Shown here: positions 1-7,548 of the stretch, piece after piece
How positions within the stretch are numbered: the first letter of the stretch is position 1
Layout of the letters: each line of letters begins with the position of its first letter
NCBI GenBank assembly: GCA_002803225.1
Contig: NXFV01001019.1
Span: forward strand, 1 to 21,039
Direction: 5' to 3'
Source: Gamarada debralockiae
Taxonomy: Eukaryota; Ascomycota; Leotiomycetes; Helotiales; Hyphodiscaceae
DNA length: 21,039 bases
Position numbers and translations under genes: made by a program
Notes under the pieces: model-generated
The model's database searches: none
Told to the model about the DNA's origin: nothing
Seen by the model: the letters and a program-made list of their open reading frames with translations, nothing else

Positions 1-798
1 AGATAATATCTCTTTTCTTAATATTTATTATAGTTTTCTAAATTAAGTTTTAAAATTAAACTAAAGTATTAAAAAGTCTAATAGCTTTACTATTAATTAA
101 ATTAAGGATTCTTATATTTTAAAGATTAACTTTATTAAGCTAGTTTTAAACTATAGCTAAACTAAAAGTAAAGAATTTAATAAATTATATTTTACTATAA
201 ATAATAATTTTATTATAAAGAGTAAAAGTCTTATTATTACTATTATTAAGTTAGGTAAAATTAATTATTTTTTTAGTATATAAAGAGAAAATTTTTTTAT
301 AAAATTAAAGGACTATAGAGTATACTATAAGATTAGTCTTATAGTCTTTATAAAGATAGATATAAGTAATATAAAGTTTAAAATCTTAATAAATTAATTA
401 TTTAATTAAAAAGTAATAAATATTATTAATAAAGTTATTAATAAGATTAAAGTTAATTAAAGAAGTTATTAAAGTTATTAAAGAGTTAAAGAAGAGAGGT
501 TTAAAAGCTCTTTCTTTATAAGAAATTAGGAGGTAATTATAAGAGCCTGGCGAGCTAATTACGACTCGCTTGTATTAATACTTAGATTATTTACTTTATT
601 TAAAGGGTTTAAAGATAATAAAGTTAATAACGTTAATATCGAGGGAAAATCATATAATTATAGTAGTAATTACAGGAGGAGGGATTCTTTTAATAGAGTA
701 ATATTTCTTTTTAATTATCTATTTTCTATATAATTTCTTTTCCTTTTCCTTTTCTTTTCTAGTACTTAAGGGCAAGTACGAATATAAGAGGGGACGAA
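1..798 (+). mobile_element. A+T-saturated (RIP-like) interior of an LTR retrotransposon relic
   Basis: The first 540 bases are nearly free of G+C, dominated by TA, TT and AA steps, with stops in every frame. This is what RIP (C-to-T change at CpA sites in repeated DNA) leaves in ascomycete genomes. Base composition recovers towards 780, where a purine-rich tract (783-798) directly precedes an LTR-like start, as a polypurine tract does in Ty3/gypsy elements. The stretch is therefore read as the 3' interior of a plus-strand element. No protein domain can be recognised after the mutation. The element's left end lies outside the window. Confidence 0.6.
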
Positions 799-1069
799 TG
801 TAGTAGGGAAATCGGTCACGTTAAGGCCAACCTCGCTTAGCTAGATATCACGTGCTATCCGGGTATATTTTATCTTGCGCAGCTAGAACTATACCTAGAT
901 ACCTATATATACATCACAATTATACAACTTCTTTTCTAATACGTTTTTGTAGTGTGTTCGAGCACATGACCTTCGTTTTACATTGTTTTTGTTTTATCCC
1001 TCACTGAGAGCACGTGCGATACACAGCGCAATCGGGACGCGCTTATACTCGCATTTCGTTCCTTCTACA
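799..1069 (+). repeat. Ty3/gypsy-type 3' LTR
   Basis: The segment begins TGTAG and ends CTACA, a perfect 5-bp terminal inverted pair with the canonical TG...CA ends. It follows a purine-rich tract. A TATA-like run (about 902-912) sits in its middle. At 271 bp it fits a fungal gypsy LTR. It is much less A+T-rich than the interior. No second LTR copy is inside the window, so the boundary rests on the terminal repeat and the purine tract alone. Confidence 0.55.
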
Positions 1070-1074
1070 ATATA

Positions 1075-1296
1075 TGCATACTCCATGTGTATATATACTT
1101 GATCTGTATATATACTCCCTTCATACGTATACTCCTCTGTACGTATACTCTATCTGTACGCATACTCCATCCGTACGCATACTCTATCTATACGTATACT
1201 CCATCCGTATGTATACTCCATCCGTACATATACTCTATCTGTATACATGCTCTATGCATATGTATACTCTATCCATACGTATACTCTACTATATAT
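1075..1296. repeat. 17-bp minisatellite
   Basis: About a dozen degenerate tandem copies of a 17-bp unit of the form GTATACTCYATCYGTAC are seen, with neighbouring copies differing by mostly C/T transitions. Because 17 is not a multiple of three, the array stays open in more than one frame and makes tyrosine/isoleucine/serine-rich nonsense peptides (for example 1014-1328 and 1087-1359), which are not genes. The array lies exactly between a gypsy-type LTR and a Copia-like LTR. Confidence 0.85.
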
Positions 1297-1298
1297 TC

Positions 1299-1495
1299 TG
1301 TGACGATGGGATCAATGCAAAGGTCTGAAGCGCGGAGTTCAAAGATCATGGTTTATTAGAAAATACTAAGCTAAAGAAAGAAGGAAAGGAAAGGAAGAGG
1401 GTAAGCCTCGACTTTTATAGTACTGGGGTCGACCCTTGCGCGACTATCCGCTGGTTCCCGCCGCAAATACGTCATGTGATGTGCCAGCCATCACA
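1299..1495 (-). mobile_element. Copia-like solo LTR (reverse orientation)
   Basis: On the minus strand the 197-bp segment starts TGTGA and ends TCACA. It has a TATA box (ACTATAAAAG, plus positions 1412-1421), then a pyrimidine-rich leader, then AATAAACC (plus positions 1350-1357) as a likely polyadenylation signal. That is the order of signals in an LTR. No primer-binding site or coding interior follows on either side, so it is a solo LTR. The flanking 5-mers do not match, so a target-site duplication is not seen. Confidence 0.6.
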
Positions 1496-2119
1496 AAAGT
1501 ACAAAGGCTTCGTGCGAGCCGTAGGCTAGCACTCTTGTGTAATAGGGTGACCGCGCATCAAGGTAATGAATGTATTGTTGGAGTATGAACTGCCTAAAGA
1601 ATGAAGTACATGTGCAACGCAATATTTATGCTGGTCCTGCGTCACGTGTCTGCGAACCACGTGCGCATGGACCACAAAACCCCACTACAATATAAGGGGT
1701 TAAAGTGGTGTAGATATTCAGGGTGTTATGCGGGTCATTAAAATTAATTTGGGTGTTATGCGAGTAATTTGCTGTTAATTAAATTCCCCCCTGTTTAAAC
1801 TCTCTTTTGCGCTCGGGCCACCGGATGGAAGATCACGTGAAAAGCAAAAAAAAAATTACGCACATGATGACTATTTCAGAATTTCAGAAAGGGGAAAAAG
1901 GATAAAATGCACGAATTTAGTGTATTTTTTGAAGGTGTATTTTCACGAATTATTCTATTACAAGTACATAAATACTGTCAGCAGAATACAGTGTATTTGT
2001 GCGTCCTCCAGCATTAGCTCGAGGGCTTGAACTCCAGTTAAGCGACTTGATACAGGGATTGACATTTCAACCAAAAAATCGTTCGTTCCTCGAACTTCGC
2101 ACCGAACACATTGACCAAA
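1496..2119. other. Intergenic region upstream of ADE1
   Basis: No gene is seen here. Features are a 30-bp direct repeat (1721-1735 repeated at 1751-1765, sharing GGGTGTTATGCG), three CACGTG E-box palindromes (1643-1648, 1658-1663, 1834-1839), and a ten-base A run near 1846-1855. The last 120 bases should hold the ADE1 promoter and leader. The ADE1 start codon has a good fungal context (CAAAATG). No clear TATA box is seen. Confidence 0.5.
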
Positions 2120-4473
2120 ATGTCCTCCGAGGCCCTCACCACAATCTTCCTCACCTCTCTTCCCAGGCTGTCCCAGGGCAAAGTCAGGTATGGAATTTGC
2201 GTGTCTGAACCTGCCCCTTCCGCTGTGTTTTCTCTAGGTCGGATAAGAGGATCTGCCATAAGACACCACCCCTCAACTTATCACCTCTTCACAATGAACT
2301 TCAGGCAATGCTGACATCTAAATGTGGCAGGGACCTTTTCTCCCTCCCGGACGACCGCACACTTCTCTTCGTCACTTCAGGTATGTCTTCCTCTCGAACC
2401 ACTTCCCGTGTCTTCTCTCAAATTATAAATCTCACGGTTCCTAGATCGTATAAGCGCATACGACGTCATTCTCAAGGTTAGCCATTTAAACGACTCAAGG
2501 GTGCCTCTCTTAGTCAATCTAGGGAATGAGCCTTTGTCCGAGACTCCTGGCAATGGTCTCTTGACCCCAGAAGACCTCGCATTCGATTCCATATTCTCCA
2601 GAGCATTCCTTTCCTAGAGATGCTAACATGCACTATGGTAGAACGGCATATCCTCGAAGGGACTTATCTTGACCCTGCTGTCGGCGAAATGGTTCGAGGT
2701 GCTCTCGTCCCGGGTCCCAGGCTTGAAGCACCATTTTCTCAGCCTCAACCCACCGCCAGCACCTGGCATAATCACTCCTGATGAGCGACGCATGCTCCGC
2801 GGGCGCTCTATGACTGTTCGGTATGGCTTCCCGAGTTGATATAGCCCCTCCTGCCCGTATCCATGAAGCAAGTCTTTGAGCAGAAGGCCCCCCAGAAATG
2901 GCCTGTTGACGCCCAGACTGCTTTTCACTACGCACAGCAATTCAATGATGATCACTTTCAGGGAATGCTGACATCTGAATTCGGCAGTCGTCTGAAAATC
3001 TTTCCAATTGAGGCGATTGGCAAGTACCTTATTTGAACCCCCTCCGATCAAATCCTGACTTCCCCCGCCGACACAAGAACATTATCTCGGAAGATAGTCT
3101 GACATTCTAGTGGAGCAGTACGCGGCTACATTACGGGGAGCGCGTGGTCAGAGTCAGTGTCGTCCTGTCTTCAATGGAGGTGACCGCTAGCCTTCTAACT
3201 CCTTTGTACAGGTACGAGAAGAGCCAGACAATTCACGGTCTCCTGCAACCTGCGGGGCTCTCGCGCTGCCAGCAGCTTTCTCAGCCCATATACACGCCGT
3301 CCACCAAGGCAGAGCTCGGGCAGAAGGATGTCAACATCTCCCCAGCTCAGGCGAGGGTGATTGTGGGCGATAAGTATGCCTCACGCATTGAGGATTTGGT
3401 GCTCGCATGCTACAAAGCAGGGGCCGCGTACGCAGAAGAATGCGGTATACTCATAGTTAGTCCCCTTTTCACCCATCGTGATTTCTCCCCCTATGTCCAG
3501 CTCTCAGGAGCTCCGGGCAGGGCGAGGACAGCTCAGCTCCAGAATAAAACCTTTAGTTATTGTGTGAGGAAAACGCTGACAGTATACTCTACAGGCAGAT
3601 ACTAAGTTCGAGGTTGGTTTAGATGAGGAAGCCGACGAGATTTACCTTGTGGACGAGGTTCTCACGTGCGTTTCCCCTGAATTGCAACACCTCCCTTCCG
3701 GCTTTAAGTCAAGGGCATGATGAGAGACTCCTCTCGGATATGACCCCGGGTTTCTCCGTTTGTCTGAAATACTGACATGGGGATGCCAAGGCCCGACTCT
3801 TCGCGCTTCTGGAGCAAAGCCGACTACCAAGGTATGTGCTTTATGCACCTGGCTCAGGCTAGGCGGCATATCCATTCCTCGTTCCCTGTTTGGCCCGTCT
3901 GCCACAGGGCAGACTTTCCCCCGCGATGAGCCCCTGTTTGCCGGTAAAACCGGTGGGAAAACTTAAGCACGAATATTATCACCTAAGCTACTCTTAAACT
4001 TCTCTATCACTTTTATTCGACATTACAGAATCGCTGACATGACTCGCAGTCGGACGCGAGCAGGACTCCTGTATGTGCCACTTACATCCTATTCCCTCTC
4101 GAATCTCCTGCCCTCACTATATGCTAGCGAGATGTCTTGGAGAAGAACCCAGGAACTAGAGGTTAAAGTCTCGGCATAGAATACTAACGTATAATAGTCG
4201 ACAAGCAGGTACTTAGGGACTGGTTAACGTCGAACGGTCTGGTATGTATAAGATGTCGACTCCTTTGCGATGACTTGGGGCATAGGAGAATACGCCCCCT
4301 CAACCTTCCGGTCCGACTTTTGATAAGAGACTAATAGCTAAATATAGAAGGGAAAGCTAGACGTACAAATCCCCCCCGAAGTCGTAGAGAAGACAAAGGC
4401 ACGCTATATGGAAGTGTACAAACGGCTGACGGGAAGGACCCTGGAGGAGGCGCTGAAGAGCCTAGAGGACTAA
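2120..4473 (+). CDS. ADE1: Phosphoribosylaminoimidazole-succinocarboxamide (SAICAR) synthase
   Basis: This cytosolic purine-synthesis enzyme joins CAIR and aspartate with ATP to give SAICAR. I assembled 12 exons: 2120-2187, 2331-2380, 2445-2476, 2642-2820, 2988-3019, 3119-3152, 3212-3455, 3595-3665, 3791-3831, 4050-4070, 4198-4241, 4348-4473. They join in phase to 942 nt (313 aa; the yeast enzyme is about 306). Family motifs run in order: SGKVR-type QGKVRDLF (19-26), SDRISAYDV (39-47), RGRSMTVR, PIEAIVRGYITGSAW (116-130), YTPSTKAE (159-166), NISPAQ, ADTKFEVGLD (214-223), LVDEVLTPDSSRFW (231-244), DKQVLRDWL (259-267). No inactivating change is seen. Every intron has an AG acceptor and a CTGAC/CTAAC-like branch point. 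Ten donors are GT; intron 5 (3020-3118) uses GC (GCAAGT). Exon 10 is only 21 nt. Eleven introns in so short a gene is unusual. Confidence 0.93.
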
Positions 4474-5660
4474 GGAACAAGGAAAAGAGCAAAGAAGCTG
4501 GGATATCTGGATTGGGGATCGCTAAAGAAGGAGTTAAAAGCATGGGTTCCTTTTGCGATAGTTGTTCTCGCTTCCGTCTCCCATGATGGTGTATTTGGGG
4601 AATGGATCAGGGGTTTCATGCTAGGTGTCGCATCGTTCAGTCTTGTCACGTCGGAAAGAGCAATGCATATGGCGCGACCGTTACTGCAGATGCATAATAA
4701 AGTATGCGTGCATTGATTGTACTGTACAAAAGAAAGAAATCTATGCTCAGAGGCCAAAAAGATACATATAGCTAGTAGTTATAGAGGCAACGGTTTCTTG
4801 GCATCCGGATCAGGGGTTTGCACCCTCACCGAGTACCCCTGATTGTATCATAAGTCTGATCTCCCGGTACAAGACCAATGTTAGGGAAAGTAAGGCAGTG
4901 GAATAGGTGTTCACTTCAAGGGATAGAAGTAGCTGCTGACTAAGAGACTGACTCGGGGTCTGTCATGCTAGAATACTGGGGACCTTACCCACCAAGGACT
5001 CCAAACAAACCGGAGCAGCCGGCCGCATTACTGCTAATCAAGACTGGTCTTCGCAAGCCGATGCAAATGTGACTTTGAGGCCCAGATCTTATCTTAGGTG
5101 GATTTGGACGCAGCCGCTTGCAAGTAACCAAGATTTCTGGCGTTTGAGGGATACCTCGAGGTTTTCGGATGCTAGAGTCGGTTTTGACATAAAGTACCAG
5201 AAACAAAGCAACTTGGGGCAACTCAACGATGAATTGAAGAAAAGCTATCTATGATTAATCTCCCCTCCTGTCGGTCTCGACGGTAGCTGCTGCCACCACT
5301 AATGCAGAACATCCGGCTTCCGAAAAGTTATCCACGACCCGGGGGTTGTCCAGGTCCCTAAGACTACTATGATCGTCGCTGAGCGACTCACCAAAACAGA
5401 TTCCTACAATAATTCAAACAATATAGGTTCCAGAACGGTGCCATTCAAAGGGAAAAGACATAATGAGTCAGGTCTTCGCAGGATCACTGTGACGACCTTG
5501 TTGTAAGGGTCGGTCGTTGGCTGACTGTCAGAAACCATTGTCGAAAGTGCCATAGGTATGTTCCGGTAATCCCATCTCCCATCTCCTTCTCCGACGGCAA
5601 GCCAGAACAGTTTAGCCGCATATTGGCGCCACCATGTCAACACCAGCTAAGGGGCAAGAG
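4474..5660. other. Intergenic region between ADE1 and the zinc-module gene
   Basis: No complete gene is supported. The first 250 bases are probably the ADE1 3' untranslated region; an AATAAAG-like signal lies near 4696. Short open frames occur at 5069-5254 (+) and 5404-5643 (-). The minus-strand one reads protein-like (WWRQYAAKLFWLAVGEG) and lies directly downstream of the zinc-module gene on the same strand, so it could be an extra 3' exon or an eroded gene. Neither open frame has a recognisable domain. Confidence 0.4.
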
Positions 5661-7340
5661 CTACTTCTGGCGCAGCCGGTGGCTCAGGATGGCGATGTCC
5701 TTGTGAGTGACACCACCACTGCAACTTACCTTGGCCTGCTTGCAGGGTTGACAGCCGCCACCCGTTATTTTCTCACAGTCCAAGCCAAGGTCCCGGCACC
5801 TAGTACACCTGCCCCGGCAACGAATCTCGTGGTGCTTGAAAGACGCACCCCAGTCCCGGAACGATACCCCACAGCGTGGACATAGCTTCATGCTTCCGGT
5901 AGCCTCCTGGATGTGAGTAATGCGGCCAGTGCATTTCCACCCTTGCTTCTTGCAGTTCATGCAACTTGAAGTGTCCGGTGTCTGCCGCTGGCCTGGGACG
6001 AACACGCAAGGAACCCGTTGCTTCTGACAGCCCTCACACTTCCCTTGACAGTAGGCACGATGTCTTTTGAAAGCGTCTGAATGTATCGATATCTCCTGGC
6101 CGCACCGATCGCATTCCACCCGCTTCCCTGCCTCAGATTTGCTTTTCGTCAAGTTTGCGTGGGTGACGCGACCACCGCAGGGCCTGCGAAGCTCTCGACA
6201 GCGACCACATCTTCCTGAATGGAATGCTGTGCAAGGCACGTTTGCATTAGCGCAGGGCTGACATTTTCCACCGCACTTAACCTCATGTATGTGCACGGCC
6301 TGCTCGAAGTGTCCACACCGACTGCACGTGCCAGAGAGAGCAAAATGCTCCCGAATTTGAGTTTCAGACATCGTTCTGCAGCATTTAACTCCAGCCTCAG
6401 AGCAGTTATAGCAAGTTTTGCTCCATAAAAGGAGACTGCAGACAAGATTCTGATCTCTGCATCTGTCGCACTTGCCGAGGCACTTACTGAGGTGTTTATA
6501 TCTCCATGTGCAGGCAGCCCGTGTGACGATGTCTGGCACCGAGACACCGCATTGAATGCATTTTCTATCCTCGAAGAACTGTTTCAGACGTTCACGTTTC
6601 GCTTTCTCGGCCAGGCCCAAGTCCTCCTTCGAGTCTGCGGAAATCCGTGCAGAATCTTGGACTTCTGAAGGGAACGAAGGTGGTGACGGTCTCCGTTTGC
6701 GAGTTGAGGGGGAGAAAGACGGCCCCTGGAACCGGGAACCCTGGTCTTCTGACGAGGATAAAGATAGTGACCGTTTCCGCTTCTGCGGTGAGGGGGAGGG
6801 TGCCGGCCTCGGGGATTTGGAGTCTTGCGCCCTTGAGAGGGCCGAAGACCGTGGCCGTTTCTGCTTGCAAGTTAGAGCGGAGGAAGATGGACGTGAGGCA
6901 GGCGGACCTTGGGCTCCTTTGGAGGACGGAGGCGATGGCTTTTCCTGTTGGCGAGTCAAAACTTGTTGCTTCTTCAACTTGAACGGAGTTGCCCTTGCTG
7001 GTTTTCCGTCGGGGCCGAGAATCTCAAATGGCCTCTCTCCTTCTTCGATGGCGGCGGAGGCTTTCGAACCTTTCGGTTTCGAGCTTCCTGACTTTATGCC
7101 CATGACCATAACGTGCTTGGGTCGATTAGACAATAAGAGTCCGAGGTGACTTTGAGTAATCTCGTCTAACGTAGAAGAAGCTGCGGCGTTCTCCTCCTGG
7201 CGTCTAGGGCACACTTCCTCTCGAGCCTGCTCTGCCAGCCTGAGTTCGCGGAAGTCCTGGTCCAAGTCCAAGCTGGGCCGGAGCCATTCTGAGTTCACTT
7301 GCTCTAGCTTCGCCCACTGGTCCCATGTTGGAACGAGTAA
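5661..7340 (-). CDS. Protein with four tandem C2HC + Zn2Cys6-like zinc modules (5' end unresolved)
   Basis: The frame is open from 7340 to a TAG at 5661. Codon 1 of the longest 545-codon reading (7298) is GTG, so in a fungus the true start lies in an unresolved upstream exon, or at the first internal ATG (7109). Numbering here counts from 7298. Residues 1-60 are charged and helical-looking. Residues 65-225 are a low-complexity Ser/Pro/Lys/Arg region with basic, nuclear-localisation-like clusters (KRKR, RKRR). Residues 247-532 are four repeats. Each has C-x2-C-x(9-18)-H-x3-C, then x3, then C-x2-C-x6-C-x(7-14)-C-x2-C-x6-C. Finger ligands are C247/C250/H269/C273, C325/C328/H338/C342, C396/C399/H413/C417 and C473/C476/H490/C494. 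Modules 2-4 end in a G-x-(V/I)-TH signature. The second half of each module has exactly the spacing of the fungal Zn(II)2Cys6 DNA-binding cluster, which normally occurs once per protein. Nuclear, DNA- or RNA-binding use is inference. I do not recognise the family. Confidence 0.8.
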   Translation of the reverse strand, partial: LLVPTWDQWAKLEQVNSEWLRPSLDLDQDFRELRLAEQAREEVCPRRQEENAAASSTLDEITQSHLGLLLSNRPKHVMVMGIKSGSSKPKGSKASAAIEEGERPFEILGPDGKPARATPFKLKKQQVLTRQQEKPSPPSSKGAQGPPASRPSSSALTCKQKRPRSSALSRAQDSKSPRPAPSPSPQKRKRSLSLSSSEDQGSRFQGPSFSPSTRKRRPSPPSFPSEVQDSARISADSKEDLGLAEKAKRERLKQFFEDRKCIQCGVSVPDIVTRAACTWRYKHLSKCLGKCDRCRDQNLVCSLLLWSKTCYNCSEAGVKCCRTMSETQIREHFALSGTCSRCGHFEQAVHIHEVKCGGKCQPCANANVPCTAFHSGRCGRCRELRRPCGGRVTHANLTKSKSEAGKRVECDRCGQEISIHSDAFKRHRAYCQGKCEGCQKQRVPCVFVPGQRQTPDTSSCMNCKKQGWKCTGRITHIQEATGSMKLCPRCGVSFRDWGASFKHHEIRCRGRCTRCRDLGLDCEKITGGGCQPCKQAKVSCSGGVTHKDIAILSHRLRQK

Positions 7341-7548
7341 TCAGTGACTCGGGATTCTCGGTGCTGACTGTTGAGACACATGGCGTCACATGCCATCACA
7401 TGGCGTAACTGTGTGACGCGTCCCATGAAGTCATAGGGAGGATTCCTGTCTATAAGTACAGACTGCTGTACTTGGTTTGTTCTAGAGAATCTCCAGCATC
7501 TTCAGTATTTCCAGTATCTTTATACCTTAATAATCCAATCACATTCTC
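7341..7548. promoter_or_regulatory. 208-bp spacer between two co-oriented minus-strand genes
   Basis: This spacer lies between the stop of the large peptidase/nuclease-like gene (7549) and the open frame of the zinc-module gene. It should hold the promoter and 5' exon of the latter. It contains CACATGGCGT twice, 20 bp apart (7377-7386 and 7397-7406). It also has several minus-strand ATGs, none of which joins the zinc-module frame without an intron. A small intron at about 7317-7368 (donor GTCAGC, branch-like CACTGAT, acceptor CCAG) is possible but leaves no ATG in the right frame. Confidence 0.35.

Noticed and set aside
1014..1359. Two overlapping Tyr/Ile/Ser-rich open frames
   Set aside because: They are translations of a 17-bp tandem repeat in two frames, not genes.
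2377..3051. Minus-strand open frames of 71-142 codons
   Set aside because: They lie opposite the ADE1 exons and introns and match no family.
6556..7149. Plus-strand frame of 197 codons
   Set aside because: It is the shadow of the Ser/Pro/Arg-rich part of the zinc-module gene; the opposite strand has the ordered zinc ligands.
7369..7548. Possible plus-strand Copia-like LTR (TGTTGAGA start, TATAAG near 7451)
   Set aside because: No matching end, polyadenylation signal order or duplicate is convincing, and the segment fits a normal spacer between two genes.
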